Of a stretch of 64,000 nucleotides of DNA, positions 1-10,840 are shown in pieces. The notes under the pieces are model-generated. The model did not search any database and was not told the origin of the DNA. It saw nothing but the letters and a program-made list of their open reading frames with translations. Position 1 is the first letter of the stretch. The number at the start of each line of letters is the position of its first letter. Origin of the DNA: Symsagittifera roscoffensis (Eukaryota > Xenacoelomorpha > Acoela > Convolutidae). The translations under genes and the position numbers were made by a program. The stretch lies in NCBI RefSeq assembly GCF_963678635.1, contig NC_087067.1, positions 40,942,379-41,006,378 of the forward strand, read 5' to 3'.

Positions 1-215
1 TCTTGGTATCCATCCTCTGCCCTATCATGGGGCCCCAGTTCCTCGCCGGATGGTCCGACAAGATCGATTTCCATTGATCTAAACGATTGTCAACGAAGTC
101 AGGTTTTTCCACCTAGTATTAGCAGTGCGGTATAAATGTTTTGTGAACGGAGCACATCCGATGCATGGTTGCTTGGTAATTTGTAAATTCCAACTAATTG
201 TTTCTATTGAGAAAA

Positions 216-482
216 TTAAAGTAATTTTTGTGTAAATTGTACAACATAGCAAGTAAGGTTCGATTTTACGGTATATACAAGTCTTTCTACCAGTCCATTT
301 GTTCTATTATATCCTACTGTACAGTAATTATTTTGGCTTTTGCATTTTTCACAAAAAAATTTAAAATCGTGTGATATAGAACATGACCCAGCGTCGAATC
401 TGATTTTTCTTGGAAAGCCATGAAGATGGCGATAATCGTTCAAGAAAAAGATGACTGAATTTGACGAGGTATTGGTGAACAC
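216..482 (-). pseudogene. Retroviral-type integrase core fragment
   Basis: The minus-strand frame reads as the second half of an integrase catalytic core. A PRKIRFDAG segment supplies the second catalytic aspartate and an NGLVER segment the catalytic glutamate. Exactly 35 residues separate them, the D-X35-E spacing of retroviral and Ty3/gypsy integrases. The segment upstream of the aspartate (FLNDYRHLHGFP) also fits the family. There is no first aspartate, no HHCC zinc finger and no reverse transcriptase around it, so it is an isolated fragment of an older LTR element. The rest of 1-215 and 483-621 shows nothing I can name. A copia-type origin is possible but less likely. Confidence 0.6.
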
Positions 483-621
483 TGTTGCCTAGGGAAATGC
501 AAAGAAGAATTCGACGCAAAGAAGAATTTACTTCTTCGATCCCCAAAAAGCGTCCAAAAGGCCGGCGAAATCTAATTTTTTTCTCTTCGTTGGCAAATGA
601 AAGGCCCGGAAGTTTACTCGA

Positions 622-1934
622 GTGCTCCGATACCGACAAAGCCTTAAGATTTTTTACTGGCTTTCAAGCACTGCCTGCAAGATTTTCCAACTCATCGATG
701 ATGCTAGAAAACTTAGGCTCGCCATCAAGCCCGCCATGTTTGAACTCACGACGAAAGGGGAATATACTGTATCAATTCTTTTAAAGTTCAACGCTATGTG
801 TACAGGCATTGAGTTGATCCCGGTTTTAGGAGCAGCATTAGGCAAGAAGAGCATTACCGCATTGCTCAAGAAAAATTGAAGAATTCAAACGTCTTTGCAA
901 CAACATCAAAAATTTTCCCTAAAAAATGCTCTGCCATCCTTCAACTTTTGTTTTTATTCCGTATCTCTATACTGTCTTGAAAAAGTGAAGAACCGTTTTG
1001 AAATTAGGTTGTCATGCAGCATTAATGCATGACGGCCTGAAAGATGCTATTGAATTAGTCATGAGCACATCGCTTGTAAATACTCTACCAGTCAACTTTG
1101 GTGGCCTCGGTCTGCACTCTCCCATCGATTTAGCACAATCTGCTTTCATTGCATCATTCTTCTTTTGCTCCCCCTTTACCACATCACTTTCTAATGATCA
1201 TATCTATTCAGATTCCCTTCTCCAAAAGGCGCTATTAGTCTGAAAATCAATGGCAGGCGAAACATCAAACATAACTGCTGCAATTAATAAACCACTTCAA
1301 AAACAATGGACAAAGCCAGTATCGGCCACAAAGTTGAGATCTGTTAACGAACAATCTGCAACTGATCTTTAAGAATCTCGTCTACCAGGGGTCAACTGGC
1401 GAGGAGCAGGAGATTGGCTTAAGGCTCTGCCGTCAAATCACTCTGGTTCCTTTGGCACGCATGCTCTGGTCTGCCCGCTTATCACCTCAAGATTCGCACA
1501 AGACACACCATGTGCAATGAAGTAATCGATGACGCTTTCAATTCCGCCAAGTTCCCATCAAACTTGAACCTACTGGCGTCCTCTTTTATGACGGACGACG
1601 ACCGGACGGCACCACTCTGTTACCCTGGAAAAGTGACAAATTCATTGCCTGGGAAGTAACATGCGTCAACATACTTGCGGCAACCAATATCGCCGCAGGA
1701 AAACAAAAAAGGCCCAGTTATCGCTGACATAGCAGAGGATAGATAGTGCAGTTATTATACTCAGCTAGAAAATTCTCTGAACCTGTTGCAGTCGAGAAGC
1801 TTGGAGGCATAGGTGAAACCAGCTGGAACTTTTTAAAATATCTCTCCAGCCGCATTGAAACCCAAACTCTGGGCGTCGCTGTGAAAGGTAGCAACATCAT
1901 TTGTGTCCTTGAGACGGCACTCAAACTTTGTTAA
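622..1934 (+). pseudogene. Decayed reverse-transcriptase element, copy 1 (C-terminal part)
   Basis: Broken plus-strand frames match in order the C-terminal part of the element at 10990-13168. At 622-879 is the segment after the catalytic core (ELIPVLGAALGKKS). At 998-1243 is an LPVNFGGLGLHSP motif followed by an Ala/Ser-rich helix, common after the RT thumb in non-LTR-like elements. At about 1560-1690 is an EPTGVLFYDGRRPDG block followed by W-E-V-T, which resembles the RPD...D signature of restriction-like endonucleases in some LINEs. At 1746-1934 is the terminal block (EPVAVEKLGGIGE, then KGSNIICVLET). Stops and frame changes separate the pieces, so it is dead. The family name is uncertain; the homology between the two copies is what I see directly. 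Confidence 0.65.
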
Positions 1935-3049
1935 CTATTTCTTTTTACGTCTTAACCAAATTTTTATATTTTCATGTTTTGACTGAATATTTGACCTATG
2001 TAAGAATTAAAAATCGCACTAAGCAAACATTACATTAGAACCACTGTAGCATTGCTTCTCCACAAAAATCATTTTCCCACCTCCAATCGAAAGAAATGGA
2101 ATTCAATGCCAGCAAAATCACAAAATTTTTCAATGCCAGCAAAATCACAACTATGTGCCATTTGAAGAGAGTGGCTTGTATTTTTGGTATGACGAAACGA
2201 ACTCGATGCAGTTAAATTGACCGGATGATGCGTCAATTATGATGATTAACAGCGTTTATTCAAAAACGAACCAAATTGGGAGTTATTATTTTAGATCGAA
2301 GCAATTAATTTTGTCAGTTTCGGTTTTAAAAAAGACACTTGTCAGCTCGAAAATCAAAGAGACGATTTTCGCTGTCAGATAGAACACATTAGAGACATAG
2401 AAAACGGCCGAAAGGACAAATGATAACAATTCAGATGACTACAAAAAATTCCCTCCGAGGCGTATCATTTATGCAGTTACAACCGTTACTGAAAGAATTT
2501 TATCAATCGGTATGACTGGGAATAGAGAAATTGATTAGCGAATTGTAGAAAGCGGAAGTGTCCCGAGTTGTGCTCCAAAATTGTATTTTAAACAATTTTA
2601 AGCTTCCTGAGATGTCCTAAAGGGAAATTAACTAAATTTAATTTCCTTTTCAAATAATAAGAGTTATGAGGATATTTATAGGACGTAGTGAGTTGGAATG
2701 ATGTGCATAAAGTTCTTTTGAAATGACTTTTGTTAATTCTTTTGATGGCCATGAACCATTTTTAGTAAAGTAACCCGAAGTTCAATGAGGACATTCAGCG
2801 TGCTGTACGAGGAGTGTATGCCATTCGACCAGAATGCCGGCAAAACGAACTTGATGATTCAATAAAAAGAAGTCTGTTTTATGATGGTCGAGTCATACAA
2901 AATAGTACGTCTGATAAAAAACGTGCTTAATTGAAGAATTCAACAAATTGGGAAGAGTCAGTTTAGACTGACAAATGTTTTTTTCGTTCAAAAAAGAAAC
3001 ACACGTAACGGTTTTATTTTTTTGCGATGATTAAAAAGCGCAAAAAATC
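1935..3049. repeat. Degenerate repeat-rich spacer with LTR scraps
   Basis: No gene is visible. A 22-bp unit (TTCAATGCCAGCAAAATCAC plus AA) occurs twice, at 2102-2123 and 2129-2150. At 2820-2850 the text CATTCGACCAGAATG matches the terminal bases of the giant element's LTR in plus orientation. The stretch 2555-2620 (CGAGTTGTGCTCC, then CTTCCTGAGATGTCC) recurs in diverged form at 9865-9905. The spacer looks like several overlapping old LTR-type insertions. Confidence 0.45.
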
Positions 3050-3478
3050 TGTGACAATCGACCGGAATGACGGAATATGCATGCCATCAACTAAATTTTA
3101 ATTAAAACACCGCAGTGTGAAAATTGGCTGTTTTGAACGATGGGTAGTGTTAACTGTTCAATTGAACGTATTCGAAGGGATGAATTTGGATTGACGGATG
3201 TATTTTTAAATTTTCGAATTCGGCGTGCATGGACACGTGACTATTTTATTTTTCACCGACAACTGAATAGCTCAAAAATCAGAAACGCCGATTTTTGTTG
3301 ATACAAACACAACTTAGAGGAGATTTTGTGAACGATAGAACTGTAATCTGCGATATTTAAGGAAGAACACTCCGAGTTGTAATTATTGTATAGCTGCAAT
3401 CATTACGCATCGATTCCGGAGAATCAGGATTTGCTATTGCGACAACAAGACAGCTATTCGTCCGTATTCAGGAATCAG
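3050..3478 (+). repeat. LTR fragment, diverged relative of the giant element
   Basis: It opens with TGTGACAATCGACCGGAATG, which matches the sense-strand start of the giant element's LTR (TGTGACATTCGACCAGAATG). The LTR hairpin is found at 3379-3406, about 330 bases in, the same offset as in the intact LTR. The end near the hairpin (GACAACAAGACAGCTATTCG, then TCCGTATTCAGGAATC) recurs at 4860-4898. It is cut off by the assembly gap at 3479. Confidence 0.6.
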
Positions 3479-3678
3479 NNNNNNNNNNNNNNNNNNNNNN
3501 NNNNNNNNNNNNNNNNNNNNNNNNNNNNNNNNNNNNNNNNNNNNNNNNNNNNNNNNNNNNNNNNNNNNNNNNNNNNNNNNNNNNNNNNNNNNNNNNNNNN
3601 NNNNNNNNNNNNNNNNNNNNNNNNNNNNNNNNNNNNNNNNNNNNNNNNNNNNNNNNNNNNNNNNNNNNNNNNNNNNNN
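3479..3678. other. Assembly gap (200 N)
   Basis: An exact run of 200 N. It lies between two related LTR-like segments, so the gap may reflect a collapsed or unresolved repeat. Any frame crossing it is an artefact. Confidence 0.98.
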
Positions 3679-3949
3679 TTATAACTTCTTTAAATTGCAC
3701 AAAAGACGGTTTTGCTATATACCTCGAGAACAACTGGACCAACCCAGCTCATCTTGTTACCATTATATCAATCATTAGATAGGCGTAAGCGTGAGCTAAT
3801 CATCTTCTGAAGAAAATAAGCTTTAAAACTTTTTTGGATTGTTTCTGAAGGAAAACCTTCAGAGTTGTTAAAAATTTTCTGGAACGTCCTTATATCCCCT
3901 CAAAACGGTAGCAACGGTTGAGTAAGGCACTTTTAAGCTGTTCTAGACC

Positions 3950-4445
3950 CCTCCTAGCTCAAGGAAATTGCTATATAAGCAGCTTAGCTTCAATCCGGAG
4001 GGGTCTGAAGTAAGAACGAACCCTTTCTAATTAGTTGATTTTGCATAATAGGCTCTAAAACTGTATCCAGAAAAGTCTCGCTTTAGATTTTTGACAAACC
4101 AGTAGGGTCACTATTTTGCCGACTTGGAATAGTCCCAATCCGGAGCACTACGGTTTTTGCCGGTCCGGAAGGGTCGCATTTTGCCAATCCGGTGGGGTAC
4201 CGTTTTTGCCAATCCGGAAGGGTAATATTTTGCCACTTCGGAGGGGTGCCAATTCGGAAGGGTCCTGTTTTACGCCAGTCCGGAAGGGTCATGTTTTGCC
4301 TATCCGAGGGGTCTTCATCCGGAGGGTTCCTGTTTTTTTGCCAATCCGGAAGGGTCATTTTTTGTATATTCGGAGGGCGCAATCTGGAAGGGTCTTTTTT
4401 TACTAATTCGCAAAGGTCCCTGAGCGTCGATCCGGAAGGATCTTA
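3950..4445 (+). repeat. Cluster of CCGGAAGGGTC motifs, plus orientation
   Basis: A degenerate unit of the form AATCCGGA(A/G)GGGTC, usually followed by a T-rich stretch such as TTTTTGCC, is repeated a dozen or more times at roughly 20-35 base spacing, densest at 4090-4440. The same motif in the opposite orientation fills the leader of the giant element at 34650-36300. This cluster is therefore best read as the leader of a related element inserted in plus orientation, consistent with the plus-oriented LTR pieces on both sides (3050-3478 and 4756-5000). Confidence 0.7.
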
Positions 4446-4605
4446 ATTTACACGCTTTAACCGTTGATATTTACCATTTAAATAGCAGGCGCCGAAATTT
4501 TTGCGGAAAAACTAGCCATTTTTACACAAAATCCAAAGAAAATTCGTTTTCCTTACCATTCTATTACCATCACACAAATCATGAAACTGTACCAATTCTA
4601 TTCTC

Positions 4606-4687
4606 TATCTTAATACATTGTAGGCTCTATTCCCTATCTTAATACATAGCATGGCTGGCCGGAAATTTATAATGTATCTTAATACAT
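4606..4687 (+). repeat. Three copies of TATCTTAATACAT
   Basis: The exact 13-mer TATCTTAATACAT occurs at 4606-4618, 4635-4647 and 4675-4687, separated by unlike spacers. It lies between the motif cluster and the second LTR fragment. No function is evident. Confidence 0.7.
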
Positions 4688-4755
4688 GCGGTCAGCCACG
4701 CTCCGCAGCCCCTGATCACCTCCAACATCTACTACTACTGTAGTGAGCAAAATTT

Positions 4756-5000
4756 AAGGATGAAGACTCCGAGTTGTAACTATTGTACAGCTACAATCAA
4801 TGCGGACCATTTCCCGAGAATCAGTACGCTACTGGGAGGATCTTTCTTTTCTTCCTGGTCGACAACAAGACAGATCTTCGTCCGTATTCAGGAATCCGGA
4901 AGAGTCTTGGTGAAAGACTGTGAACTGACTTTAAAATAATGAGAAGCTAGGAGTTGAGGGAAAGGGTTTATTCTGGCATTTTTTATAACTCGAGTAAAAA
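4756..5000 (+). repeat. Second LTR fragment, plus orientation
   Basis: The sequence shares with 3360-3478 the CTCCGAGTTGTAA segment, a decayed hairpin (ATTGTA/TACAAT at 4782-4797) and the CGTCCGTATTCAGGAATC segment. Further on it matches the sense strand of the giant LTR: AATCCGGAAGAGTCT, then GCTAGGAGTTG and GGGAAAGGGTTTATT, against GCTAGGAGTTGGGGAAAGGG in the intact copy. With 3050-3478 it may represent the two ends of a small LTR-leader-LTR derivative. From 5001 to 5279 I see nothing identifiable. Confidence 0.55.
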
Positions 5001-5279
5001 CAGGAAACAATCGGTTTAAATCAAGAGAATCAATAAACGGCGAATTTTAGTAACTTATATTGCACGGAATTAGCAACAAAATTACACGTATCAAGTTGAA
5101 AAGTGGGCTTGTTCAGGCGCTGATTTGTGTGATTTATGTGTTTTTTCACAATGAGTTCATACTTAGTTCACGCAGTTTAATTAACAGAAACTCAAATGCA
5201 AACCAATTTTGAACCGATTAAAATATTAGCATTTTATGTTCTGTCAGCTTCGGCTCAAATAGGATTCTCAAATGAAACG

Positions 5280-5352
5280 ACTTAGGTGAGAATCGAACCC
5301 ACGCCGATTTCCCCGGAACGCACTATATATACGCTGAGCTAAATAGCTGGTA
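5280..5352 (-). repeat. tRNA-like sequence (pseudo-tRNA or SINE head)
   Basis: On the minus strand a box A-like TAGCTCAGCGT (5331-5341) is followed about 30 bases later by a good box B, GGGTTCGATTCTC (5288-5300), the spacing of an internal RNA polymerase III promoter. The acceptor and anticodon stems do not pair well by eye, so this is more likely a tRNA-derived repeat than a working tRNA. From 5353 to 5593 nothing is recognisable. Confidence 0.45.
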
Positions 5353-5593
5353 TTGCTAAGCAACTATACTGGCTTTATACTATACTTTCATACTTTCAAC
5401 TTTAATGCTATGTAGCATTAACATCCTCCACCCCCGAAGGAGCGAGAACCGGAACGAGCTTAACAAGCGGCCGAGTGTAGTTCCCGAAAACGGTCCATAG
5501 ATTTGCGGAGCGGGCGGTGTTGTCTTTGCCGTAGTTTAGCGACATTATGCATGCTAGTGGGTAGTGGCCCCTAGGGCTAGTGGATTCAACTAA

Positions 5594-5965
5594 TCACACC
5601 ATATCTCCCGTTTTTAAAGAATATTCGGGAGGAGCATGCCACTTAACTCTTTTATTGAGTGTAGGGACGTACTCACTTAACCATTGCTGCCAAATTGCAT
5701 TTGCGTACGACTGCGCACAGGCATATTTTTCAGAGTGAGAAAAGTTTTCACTCGACCTTAGAGACAGAAACGTTCGACTGTGCTGACCTAAGAGGAAATG
5801 ATTCTGCGTCAAAGCCTCAAGACTATCTGGGTCGTCAGAAACGGGAGAGAGTGGACGGGCATTTAGTGAACCTTCAACTAGGCACATAGTTGTGTTTAAA
5901 ATCTTGTCAGTCAACTTTCTTGACCCTAAGACTGCATAAAACAAGCGCTTACAACTGCGCACCAT
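5594..5965 (-). pseudogene. BEL/Pao integrase C-terminal region
   Basis: This 123-codon frame carries the SLNARPLSPVSDDP segment that follows the catalytic glutamate region, the ALTQNHFLLG motif typical of BEL/Pao integrases, and near its end W..EYVPTL..R.KWH with GDMV, the small C-terminal fold of this family. It continues the integrase at 6065-6409 after a frame break. It lacks the remaining C-terminus. Confidence 0.75.
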
Positions 5966-6064
5966 TCTCTCCTATGCTCCACCTTGATGTGGTGCACTTG
6001 GCGGATTATACTTCCACTTAATTCCTATGTGTACGAGCAAAAATGGAGCTTCTGCGTTCCAGTT

Positions 6065-6409
6065 TTAGATGCACAGAAGGAGCACTTTTTCGGCTCCTAC
6101 AAAGTTTGTTCCGTTGTCCGACCAAAGTATTGTGGGTGTTCCTCGCCTAGAAATAAAGCGCTCGATAGCCACCACACATGAACTGGTGTACATGGATGGA
6201 ACCATCTCAATGTGAATTGCGCGAGTCGTTAAGCAAGTAAATAGAAAACCCCAGCGTTTCTCGGAAGATCGACGAATGCTTACATGAAATGGTCCAAAAA
6301 AATCGACACCGCAGTTCGAGAACGGTGGTTGGTGGTAACCTAGACGCTCCGCGGGAAAGTCAGTCAACAATGGAGTAACGGCTTTCGCTTTTCGCTTTCT
6401 ACAGCACAC
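6065..6409 (-). pseudogene. BEL/Pao integrase catalytic core
   Basis: The frame contains PPFSNCGVDFFGPF, with the first catalytic aspartate, and WSDNGTNFVGA, with the second, separated by the RAIHIEMV strand common to this superfamily. The reading is lost just after FVGA, before the catalytic glutamate. The CCRKRKA start is the end of the zinc-binding region. Confidence 0.8.
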
Positions 6410-6429
6410 GCAATTTGTTTCAATAGCTC

Positions 6430-7035
6430 TTAGTGCAGATCTTTAGCGTAGTACAACAAATTGCTGATGAATGATGGAACGAAGGTAGTCGACTGACTGA
6501 TGTTTGTGCTTAAGTGATAAAAACGTAGAAACAATCGGATTAGGCGATGGCGGCTATCCAAAATTATTGGATGGCGAGTTTCGAATGCGGTTGCGGAGAG
6601 ACGTTGGATACGGCCGGTAGATCTAATTAAGCCGTTCGGTCCGATAAAAGGTGAATACGATGATATACGGCTCAATGTTTTCACATATTTTCAAGCTGCT
6701 AATTGTTTACTTTCCTCTGTGAATGACTGTAACTGCGAAAATTGCAAAGGCTTTTCCTCTGCAATTACAAGTTCTGCTGGATCAATTATGGCGTTATCTG
6801 ACGATCTAAAATGTCTATGCTTAGGTGAGAGTCTCAACATATATGCGACCAGTCGCTTTATCTTGGAGAATGAGCTATACTTTTCCCAAAGGAAGGCAAA
6901 GTCAGTCGAAACTGCAGTGCACGGAAAATTTGAAGAGACCTCTAAACACTCAATCAGATCGTAGACCGTTCCATCAAGGCGAATTTTCTCAGTAACTTCC
7001 ATATTTGGATTGAAAGGCCAATCCGAAGTTTTCAA
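6430..7035 (-). pseudogene. BEL/Pao linker and integrase zinc-finger region
   Basis: Two consecutive frames (7035-6691 and 6684-6430) read as the segment between RNase H and integrase. The first has the FSKIKRLVAYMLRL helix usual after RNase H. The second has the LIRSTGRIQRL and HPIILDSRHRL segments that precede the H2C2 finger in BEL/Pao. The histidine/cysteine ligands are only partly preserved. Confidence 0.65.
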
Positions 7036-7041
7036 AAAGGT

Positions 7042-7887
7042 TTAACTTATTTGCTTGAGGGAGTCAGCAGTAATACCTTTAGCTCCGGTGTCAGCGGGGT
7101 TGAATCCACTCAAAACATGGAACCATTGATTAACTGATATTGACTCCAGAATCTCGGCTACTCGATTGGCTACAAACATGGGCTGTTTGCTTGTCGAGTT
7201 CAACCACTGAAAGACCGTTGTGCTGTCAGTCCTTATGAACACTTTGGAAATACTCAGTGTCAGAGCTTTCTCGATATCATCCTTCAGGCGACTAGCAAGA
7301 AGCGCAGCCTGAAGTTCCAACTTCGGAATTGAAAGCATCTTCAACGGGGCTACTCGTGCTTTACCGAAGGCAAACGCTAGTTGACATTTGGAATCGGCGT
7401 TTTTCTGAGCTCGAAGGAATGCTACAGAACAGAAAACGTCCAAGGAGCTATCACCGAACTTGTGCAGCTCAACCTCATCTACTGGGAAGTCAAAATTGCA
7501 ACGAGGTATTTTGAGCTGCCCTAAAACTGGCAAGCGAGAGTGCCATTCAGTGAATCTGCGGCACAACTCATTTGGCAGTGGCAGTGGTTCGTCCCATTGT
7601 TGGCCACTCAATCTCCAGATATCTGTCAGTAGCAAACGTGCGAGTACGGTATAAGGGGCGACAAGACCTATGGGGTCGAATACGGAGGACACAAAACTAA
7701 GAACCGATCGCTGCGTAACAGAGTCTTTGAGTGCGCGGTTGAGTGCTCTGCTCACAACCAACGTATCGGTGACGTGATCCCATTTGAGACCGAGAACATG
7801 CGATGCAGTTTCCGGATTAATCGCAGCTGTAATAATTTCCTTACTGTTGCTAGCGCTGGTCTTAGGGGGATTTAGTTTCGAAGACAA
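7042..7887 (-). pseudogene. BEL/Pao RT thumb / A17-type / RNase H region
   Basis: This is the longest surviving piece (281 codons). It contains LGLKWDHVTDTL, then VSSVFDPIGLVAPYTVLARLLL, the hallmark of the BEL/Pao region annotated as peptidase A17, then HKFGDSSLDVFCSVAFLR and SIPKLELQAALLASRL, with RTDSTTVFQWLN as the RNase H-like core. The order and spacing match intact family members. It is separated by a frame break from the catalytic RT segment just upstream (8115-7888). Confidence 0.88.
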
Positions 7888-8522
7888 ATTGGGAACGTAA
7901 ATTTTGTAAGATTAAACCCACCCAACTTAAGCAGTTCAACTAAACTGCGACTTAATATTAAAGCAGTTTCTGGATTTTTCACAGACCCAAGGTGGTCATC
8001 CATGTAAAAGTTGTTTAGCACGGCGTAAGCGGCATCGGGGTAATCTTGGTTGTCGACGGCTGTTCGGCGAAGAGCATAGTTAGCACATGTCGGAGAATCT
8101 TTAGCTCCAAATATATGCCTTGTTTATTGAAATACACTCACATCTGATGTGAGGTCCTCCCGCCACAAGAAAAACGCAAGGAACGTTGATCGCTTTCTAG
8201 TAAGCGGATTTGCATAAACATGCCTTCGATATCTGGGGAAATTGCGTATTTGTGCTCTCAGACGAGCATTAAAACGAATAAAAGTCGTCGGGGCCGACGA
8301 GAAGGGAGTTATTCCGTGATTTGCCGTGAAACTTAGAAGCACCGTTTGAAACGCGCTGAACTTTGCCGGGTTTGTTCGGATTTAAAACTGGGTGGTGCGG
8401 TACGTAACATTCTCGGTCTGAACGTTTTTTGAGTCGTGAGGGCTAACCGGGACTACGTAACCCTTCTCGAGATCACTTCGGATATCTGATGCCTATTGAG
8501 TTTTCAGGTTAAAATCTTTCTC
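7888..8522 (-). pseudogene. BEL/Pao reverse transcriptase catalytic segment
   Basis: In the minus-strand frame at about 8112-7890 I read IFGAKDSPTCANYALRR, then NNFYMDDHLGSV, then LLKLGGFNLTKF. FYMDD is the polymerase catalytic motif, and FGA.DSP just before it is typical of BEL/Pao. Upstream (8342-8124) is the FFLWREDLTSDVSVFQ segment, which normally precedes it. A stop lies between the two. Confidence 0.8.
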
Positions 8523-8597
8523 TAGACGCTTTCCAAGAGACTCAAACTGGACCAATGAAGCGTAAAAGTTATCGGGCAGATGAATGTTGTCATCAGC

Positions 8598-9299
8598 CTA
8601 GAGCATTCCGACCACATAACCGCTGCCATCATGAATCGTGGTAGAGTCAAGAATTTTTTTTGCACGTTTATCAGCTGAGGAACGGGGATCAGCTTCTTTA
8701 AACGTGCCATAAAACTCTAGCTCGTACCATTTCTTCACTTGGTCAGCAAGTGCTACGTCTTCAACATTGCACTTGAAAGTGGTGGTTCGAACACCAATTG
8801 GTGATGGGAGTGGGCCACTGAGAACACAGCCAATGGGCATACGGACAGCGACAGGAGTATTTTGATTTCGTCCTTGGAAGTATTCGAGAGGCTTGATTGA
8901 ATCAAAGACATCCTGCCCTAATATCATCTCAACGTCGGAATAGTTGTAGACAATAAGTTTAATTGGCTGCAGATGTGGAAACCTGTCTTGGAGAATGGGA
9001 ACGTCAATGATTTTGGAACCAACATTCAAACTGTCTTTCACAAACGGCGTAACCCTGAACGAGTATTCATGGTGGTCGAATTTGGCAAAAACATTCACTT
9101 CGACTTGTTGCGTGGGAACGGATTCTGTCGAATTGAAGCCGTTTAGCAGAATATCTAGCTTTCGGCCAGTTAAATTTAAACGTTGTGCTAGGCCCGCCGA
9201 GACCCATGAGTGGGTACAACAGGAATCGCACATTACAAGAGCAGTGATCACGTGTGTGTGTGAACTTATTTCCAATCGAAGCAAGATAATTATTGTCAA
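8598..9299 (-). pseudogene. BEL/Pao aspartic protease region
   Basis: The frame carries TALVMCDSCCTHSWVS where active proteases have a D-S/T-G catalytic loop. Here the glycine is replaced (D-S-C), so catalysis is doubtful. Further on are ILGQDVFDSI and VRMPIGCVLSGPLP, family-typical strands between protease and RT. The open frame runs on to 9392, but the first ~31 codons are read-through of LTR sequence and do not belong to the protease. Confidence 0.75.
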
Positions 9300-9613
9300 C
9301 TGAACAAAAACCCTAGTAATATATTGATAATCAAGTAGTAGCCCTGTTTTTAGGAGTGACCTTGTGGTCTGGGAATACGGAGACCCAGCCATGAGCTCAC
9401 TATTTTTGCATGTAACTAAGTTAATTTGCGCGGTTTAGCTTTAAATTGTAATGAGTTCGTCGAGCCGGTTTTACTGTTCCACAGTAACGAGACGGTTGAA
9501 CTGGCTTTGGCAGAGACTGTCAAAAGCATGTGAAGCTATGTTTTGATGCTAGCCTGTCTTTTTAAAACCTAGCTTCATTTTGCGTCGGTATGTACTCCCG
9601 AGCTAATGTTACA
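9300..9613 (+). repeat. Truncated LTR joined to the BEL/Pao element
   Basis: In reverse complement this matches the first ~315 bases of the giant element's LTR as printed on the plus strand. Shared blocks are GAGCTCATGGCTGGGTCTC, AGGTCACTCCTAAAAACAGG, GCTAGC and the terminal AATGTTACA at 9613. It therefore lies in plus orientation, opposite to the giant element. It stops abruptly at 9300, where BEL/Pao protease sequence begins. Confidence 0.75.
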
Positions 9614-9713
9614 ATCATACCAGAGATTTTCACAATTAGAAAATACACGAAGGACTAAGAAAACGCCAGAAACGGTAATCATTAAGATTCAAAGAAGATG
9701 CACAGCCCCAGCT

Positions 9714-9741
9714 GTAACGATTGTAAATTTACAATCGTTAC
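9714..9741. repeat. Perfect palindrome GTAACGATTGT...ACAATCGTTAC
   Basis: An 11-bp stem with a self-complementary AAATTT centre, so the whole 28 bases form a palindrome. The stem matches the hairpin stem of the solo LTR at 38353-38378 (TAACGATTGT/ACAATCGTTA) and differs by a paired change from the stem in the giant element's LTRs. Confidence 0.9.
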
Positions 9742-10797
9742 TGGACTTATTCCGCGGATCAGGAAAGTTGACAGGAGGAATTCTTCGCATCCCTTCGTGG
9801 CTGTGAAGAAGACACTTCTTCGCCAATATTGAAATAACTGGAGGCGTCCGGAGTTGTGATCCAAGGCTGTTTTCTTAACAACTTTTAGCTTCCTGATATG
9901 TCCTGGGAAATCCACCCACGTTTTTGCGAGAGGCTTACAGTTGTTTCGGCAATCAGCACTCGTCGCGCGCCTCTCTGGCAAACTCTTGTCTCAACTTGAT
10001 TTTTTTCCTCGATTAATTGGCTGCATCTTGTTCGCTCAAGTGTCGAGCCAGTATTGGTTAGCTGTTTGTGTTTTTGTTTGGTTGGGTTGGACAAAAGCTT
10101 AACTATTTTTTACGAGCTTTATTTGTTCTAAATCAGAATATCAGAAACTATCATGGTAAACGAGGTGAGGATCACGAGGTTTTAAGATCTTTTTGTATTT
10201 GAAAAAGCATCATCAGGTTGATAAGTACATATTCAATTCCTTCAGTAAGTTTTTTCAAAAGATATTAGGTAGATTTGTAACGTTTGATGTTTGTGCCTGT
10301 TTGTCGAGCGCCCTTCAAGGAATTTTAGAGACAGGTCTGTCAAGTGGCTTTCTGGGGGAGAAAGAAAAAATTGGAACAGGCTTGAAGAGTCTAATGATGC
10401 ACCGCTAGACCTATTGAGCTCGGGTGAGATTGTTCCTTGTTTCTGATTTTGTAGTTCAACCTTAAAATTTAGTTTAATTTAATTGTCTTTTACTTGCTGA
10501 TTTAAAAACTTCCCACTAACCGCTCATCATGAGTTATTTCAGTCCTCTTAAGTCCTGTCAAAATCTTACAAAGTTCTTACATTTCAGCTGCGTCAAGATG
10601 AGGAAAAACAGCAAAGAGAGTACCAGCAAAGATTGCTTAAAACCTTCAGGACTGATGAATTGGATTGGATGTGATTGCCGTTCTAGTTGGTATCAAATCG
10701 GTTGTGTAAATATTTCTCTTAGCGACTCTTAGGAAGCCCAATAGTTTCAACGTATTAAAATCTGTTAATAAAACATTAATAGGTAATAATTTAGTAT

Positions 10798-10802
<5 letters not shown>

Positions 10803-10835
<33 letters not shown>

Positions 10836-10840
10836 GAGAG
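10803..10840. repeat. (GA)n microsatellite
   Basis: A run of GA dinucleotides with a single T interruption. A simple repeat with no further meaning visible. Confidence 0.95.

Larger units (their letters stand above)
5594..9299 (-). mobile_element. Degenerate BEL/Pao LTR retrotransposon (pol region)
   Basis: Read on the minus strand from 9299 to 5594, the pieces follow the BEL/Pao pol order: aspartic protease, reverse transcriptase, peptidase-A17/RNase H-like region, zinc-finger region, integrase core, and the C-terminal domain with ALTQNHFLLG. Each piece is in a different or interrupted frame, so the element is inactive. No gag and no matching LTRs are visible. The upstream end is replaced by a fragment of an unrelated LTR (9300-9613), so one element inserted into or recombined with the other. 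Confidence 0.85.

Noticed and set aside
3386-3778. Open frames running through the N gap on both strands
   Set aside because: They exist only because N codons are not stops; the flanks are LTR sequence.
5280-5352. Functional tRNA gene
   Set aside because: Boxes A and B are present, but the acceptor and anticodon arms do not fold convincingly.
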